From Marinobacter sp. MDS2 (GTDB lineage Bacteria > Pseudomonadota > Gammaproteobacteria > Pseudomonadales > Oleiphilaceae), in assembly GCF_030718085.1 (NCBI RefSeq), contig NZ_JAVAJF010000001.1:186001-250000 (forward strand): a DNA stretch of 64,000 nucleotides. Reading direction: 5' to 3'. The position numbers and the translations under genes were made by a program. Below the pieces are notes generated by a model that did no database searches, was not told where the DNA came from, and worked only from the letters and a program-made list of their open reading frames with translations. Below are positions 61,482 to 64,000 of this stretch, piece after piece. Within the stretch, counting starts at the first letter, position 1, and each line of letters opens with the position of its first letter.

Positions 61482-61967
61482 ATGAGCGACACCTTGGACA
61501 TTCTTGAAAATATTACCTACAACGAATTGAATGAAGGTGATTCCGCAACCTTCACCCGCACCCTCACTGAAGATGAGCTCGTCTTATTCGCGGCGGTGTC
61601 AGGAGACGTTAATCCGGTGCATCTGGATTCTGAATTTGCTGCCGACACCATGTTTAAAGAACGCATTGCTCATGGTATGTGGAGTGGCTCGTTGATTTCT
61701 GCGGCGCTCGCTACGGTTATGCCAGGCCCCGGTACGATCTATCTGGACCAGAGTTTGTCCTTCAAGCGCCCAGTCAAACTTGACGATACCCTCACTGTGA
61801 AACTGACCGTTTCCGAGAAAGGCGCGAAAAATCGCGTCACGCTGGCTTGCGATGTTCGCAACCAGAATGGAGACCAGGTGGTTGTCGGCGAAGCCAAGGT
61901 TATAGCGCCTACTGAAAAAGTCTCTCTGCAAAAGCCCCGCTTGCCGAAAATCACCATCGAAGGCTGA
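61482..61967 (+). CDS. MaoC-like (R)-specific enoyl-CoA hydratase, PhaJ type
   Basis: Small hotdog hydratase of 161 residues. The catalytic pair is in GDVNPVHLD (D42, H47), followed by RIAHGMWSGSLISA. PhaJ-type enzymes turn enoyl-CoA from beta-oxidation into (R)-3-hydroxyacyl-CoA, used for polyhydroxyalkanoate. The family fits length and motif, but no PHA synthase is in the window. It is divergent from fadD and ends 4 bases from the convergent TonB-like gene. Confidence 0.88.
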   Translation: MSDTLDILENITYNELNEGDSATFTRTLTEDELVLFAAVSGDVNPVHLDSEFAADTMFKERIAHGMWSGSLISAALATVMPGPGTIYLDQSLSFKRPVKLDDTLTVKLTVSEKGAKNRVTLACDVRNQNGDQVVVGEAKVIAPTEKVSLQKPRLPKITIEG

Positions 61968-61971
61968 TGTC

Positions 61972-62922
61972 TTAGCCCGGAAGGAAATCAATCGGGAATT
62001 GAACCTTCCGGGCGCTCACCTGGGCCGCTCCGAAATTAAACATTTGCACCCTCATCGCAATACGTTGCTCCAGCGACGGATTACTTAAATCGGATGCCAC
62101 CACCCGACAAGCAGATACGGAGCCATTGGGCTCGATCGTCAGTTCCAGAGTGACTTTACCCTCGAGCGTCGGATCTTTCCTGAGCTCCCGTTTGTAAAGC
62201 GAATACAGAACGCTCTTTTGCGCATCAAATACCTGACGAATGTTACTCATGGCCCGTTGCTTAGCCTGTTTGCGCGCCGGTTTTTCCGCGGTTGCCGCAA
62301 CCACCTCTTCCGGCGCCTTAATATCGGCGACCTGGTGGCCTGCAACCGCCACCTCCCGAGCCGGCCCTTCACGGGTTTCTATTCCGCCGCTACCGGCCAG
62401 TACGTCAGCGCTCGAGGGCACCTCTGACAAACCGGTAGCTTCGGCGCCCGACACATTCGCGGTCAGCTTGCGGCTGTGTTTCGGCTCGGTTTTAGTCAAA
62501 GCCTGCAGCCGGTTTTTCATGGCAAACAGGCCGGATTTTGATGCGGTCTCTCGAGCCTGCTCCTTGGTTTGAACAGGTTGCCCGGCTACCTTTGGCGGCA
62601 GTTTAGGTTGCCGAGTTTCAGAGACCGACTTCGGCTTGACCACATCGTTCGCTATTTCTGGCGTAGGCTCAGGTTCTTTTACCGGCTCAGGCTGTTTTGG
62701 TTGTACCGGCGGTGAAGAAGCAACCAGTTTGGCAAGCCGCGGCGGTATCCGCTCGGCTTCAGCGCGATTCATTTCCGGAACATCCAGATGCGGAATCAGT
62801 GCAGCCGGCACCAGAAACAAACCCAACACGATGACCAAGATAACCCTGAAGCGAATGCTTTCTGCGCCATCACGAGTCCATGGCAGACGGCTATCAACGT
62901 TTCTTGCGACACGATCAGCCAT
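61972..62922 (-). CDS. TonB-like protein with AgmX/PglI-type C-terminal domain
   Basis: Energy-transducing partner of the two ExbD proteins upstream. The 316 residues have one membrane helix (about 25-44), a long Pro/Lys/Glu-rich periplasmic spacer (EPVKEPEPTPEIANDVVKP), and a C-terminal TonB-type domain (about 225-316: AQKSVLYSLYKRELRKDPTL, GKVTLELTIEPNGSVSACRV). The AgmX/PglI form differs from classical TonB. The ATG overlaps the second exbD by 8 bases, so they are one operon. The outer-membrane partner is unknown. Confidence 0.85.
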   Translation of the reverse strand: MADRVARNVDSRLPWTRDGAESIRFRVILVIVLGLFLVPAALIPHLDVPEMNRAEAERIPPRLAKLVASSPPVQPKQPEPVKEPEPTPEIANDVVKPKSVSETRQPKLPPKVAGQPVQTKEQARETASKSGLFAMKNRLQALTKTEPKHSRKLTANVSGAEATGLSEVPSSADVLAGSGGIETREGPAREVAVAGHQVADIKAPEEVVAATAEKPARKQAKQRAMSNIRQVFDAQKSVLYSLYKRELRKDPTLEGKVTLELTIEPNGSVSACRVVASDLSNPSLEQRIAMRVQMFNFGAAQVSARKVQFPIDFLPG

Positions 62923-63403
62923 TGCTCACCTCCGCCTCTGCGGCGAGCCGAACCTGGCGAAACTGCTCATCCACGCAGGTTTGCATAATCCGGCGCAACA
63001 ATCGGTAATCGGTATCTTTGGCCGCCATGATGGTGATTTCGAGACCTTGTTCAGGCACGTCATCCCAACGGCTGCGGCGGTAAGCCAACTCTTCGGACAA
63101 ACCGGCTATTCGTGTATCAGTGGATTCAATGCCATCGAGCGTCGCCACCTCGCGGCCCTGCACGAGTATCGATTGGCCGCTGATCTGAACTGTCAGGTTT
63201 TCGACCGCTTCCTGTTTCGCCGTGGACGTAGGCAAAGCAACATCGGCATTGTTCTGCATCACTTTGACATCGGAAGAATTCACCATCAGGAAGAACACCA
63301 GAATGGTAAATATATCCATCAAAGACACCAGGTTCAGGCCACCTGCCTTGTGCATCCGGCTGTAGTGCCGTTTCCGCATCCGGGCTCTGCGTGAAGTCTT
63401 CAT
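62915..63403 (-). CDS. ExbD/TolR-family protein with intact proton-path Asp
   Basis: 162-residue ExbD/TolR protein. After a basic cytoplasmic start it has one membrane helix with the essential Asp conserved: GGLNLVSLMDIFTILVFFLM (Asp30), aligned with INVTPFIDVMLVL in E. coli ExbD. A periplasmic domain follows. It overlaps the other exbD upstream by four bases and the TonB-like gene downstream by eight. With an ExbB-type channel it would use the proton gradient. Confidence 0.88.
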   Translation of the reverse strand: MKTSRRARMRKRHYSRMHKAGGLNLVSLMDIFTILVFFLMVNSSDVKVMQNNADVALPTSTAKQEAVENLTVQISGQSILVQGREVATLDGIESTDTRIAGLSEELAYRRSRWDDVPEQGLEITIMAAKDTDYRLLRRIMQTCVDEQFRQVRLAAEAEVSNG

Positions 63404-63930
63404 ACGCCCTCTCCCTCTGCGGCTTCAGGGCTTTGCGCCAACACGCGACTTTCAGCGGCATCCATCAATGCAACATCCGGGAATAACTCAGCCTCCACAA
63501 CACTGGTTGCCACAACTGCGGGGTACGAACGCACGGTATCCATCACCGACACCAACGTTTGATAATCAACGTTAGGCCCCACTTCCAGAATCACATCGGT
63601 TTTATCTGGAACGTGCCGTTTGATTTGCTGCAGAACTGTCCGCAGGCCCTCGTAATCCTGCGCCTCTCCCTTGGCGGGCAATACCGCGATAAGGCCGCGC
63701 TCGCTGTCGGCGATCTCAAGGCCGTTGGGGATGACTGTCACCACCAACCGCAAGTCTTCCGCTGCGGGAGCTTCTCCGGCATCCATGCCGGGAAAATTGA
63801 GCTCAATCATGCGAACCTGGCTGAACACCATACCCAAAAGCAACACGGGCACCAGCACGATCATCAAGTTCATAAAGGCCGTGATGTCCAGCTCCGCTTC
63901 GGCACTTAGCCGGCGGTGTCGACGTCTCAT
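63400..63930 (-). CDS. ExbD/TolR-family protein with Asn in place of the proton-path Asp
   Basis: 176-residue ExbD/TolR protein starting MRRRHRRLSAEAELDITAFM. The helix reads LDITAFMNLMIVLVPVLLLG: the position of the essential ExbD/TolR Asp is Asn21. A periplasmic domain follows (LRLVVTVIPNGLEIADSERG). It is the first of the two ExbD genes, so the operon encodes one variant and one standard partner. Its ATG overlaps the probable ExbB-like stop by four bases. Confidence 0.87.
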   Translation of the reverse strand: MRRRHRRLSAEAELDITAFMNLMIVLVPVLLLGMVFSQVRMIELNFPGMDAGEAPAAEDLRLVVTVIPNGLEIADSERGLIAVLPAKGEAQDYEGLRTVLQQIKRHVPDKTDVILEVGPNVDYQTLVSVMDTVRSYPAVVATSVVEAELFPDVALMDAAESRVLAQSPEAAEGEGV

Positions 63931-64000
63931 ATCACCCTACTCCTGTTCAAACGGGTTTGAGAATGTGAAGCGTCACGCCGCAGCGTTGCGAGCTTCTGGC
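63927..64000 (-). CDS. C-terminal end of a gene upstream of the ExbD pair, possibly ExbB/TolQ-like (cut by window edge)
   Basis: Only about 23 codons are visible, ending RDASHSQTRLNRSRVI and TGA at 63929-63927. The stop overlaps the ExbD ATG (ATGA), the usual coupling. The position directly before two ExbD genes is where an ExbB/TolQ/MotA-type channel gene is expected, but 23 residues cannot prove the family. Confidence 0.45.
   Translation of the reverse strand, partial: QKLATLRRDASHSQTRLNRSRVI

Overview
The window is a chromosomal stretch of a marine gammaproteobacterium, most likely Marinobacter or a close relative. The evidence is gene content and order. Several blocks follow the order known from Pseudomonas (leuC-leuD-leuB-asd-fimV-truA-trpF; accD-folC-dedD-cvpA-purF-metZ; ftsK-lolA-rarA-serS; pabB-thrH-cysH-cysB-LuxR regulator; hrpA-fadD-MaoC), but trpB and trpA sit between trpF and accD, and there is a DUF6160-type secreted protein and a DUF3336 patatin. 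The genus call is inference from remembered gene order and protein similarity, not a database search.

Layout. 1-5411 (minus): serS (cut by the left edge), rarA, lolA, ftsK. 5435-15505 (minus): a housekeeping block for methionine, purine, folate, fatty-acid and tryptophan synthesis plus cell-division and tRNA-modification genes (metZ, purF, cvpA, dedD, folC, accD, trpA, trpB, trpF, truA). 15591-23424 (minus): fimV, asd, leuB, leuD, leuC. A 394-bp gap holds a 104-bp inverted-repeat element and the leuC promoter region. Then come a LysR regulator and a PilU-like ATPase (plus). 25904-36845 is a long minus-strand run: HcaT-type MFS transporter, aroC, prmB, patatin, DUF4892, alpha/beta hydrolase, pilZ, holB, tgpA, DUF58. 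37073-39561 holds three small secreted proteins of unknown role. 39725-43736 is the pabB-thrH-cysH-cysB block. 43951-46692 is a MalT/LuxR-type regulator, followed by a CRP-like palindrome and a gene-free stretch ending in a strong terminator, which I read as a candidate small RNA. 46936-53823 (minus) is mlaA-patatin-gspA-gspB-dinG. 53913-61967 holds a thioesterase, a FabH-like synthase, hrpA, fadD and a PhaJ-like hydratase. 61972-64000 (minus) is a TonB/ExbD/ExbD operon whose ExbB/TolQ-like gene probably starts past the right edge.

How the genes work together. Much of the window is core metabolism. Two themes recur. Type IV pilus and surface biology: fimV, pilU-like, pilZ, DUF6160 protein, DUF4892 protein, GspAB, TonB/ExbD. 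Lipid turnover: accD, two patatins, MlaA, FabH-like synthase, thioesterase, FadD, PhaJ-like hydratase. The second theme would fit a lipid- or hydrocarbon-using marine bacterium.

I see no tRNA, rRNA, CRISPR, prophage, transposase or obvious defence system. The most unusual signals are the CRP-linked candidate sRNA (46691-46919), the paired ExbD proteins in which one has Asn in place of the proton-carrying Asp, an apparent ATC start codon in the MFS gene, a CRP-like class II promoter before the DUF6160 gene, and the palindromic element upstream of leuC.
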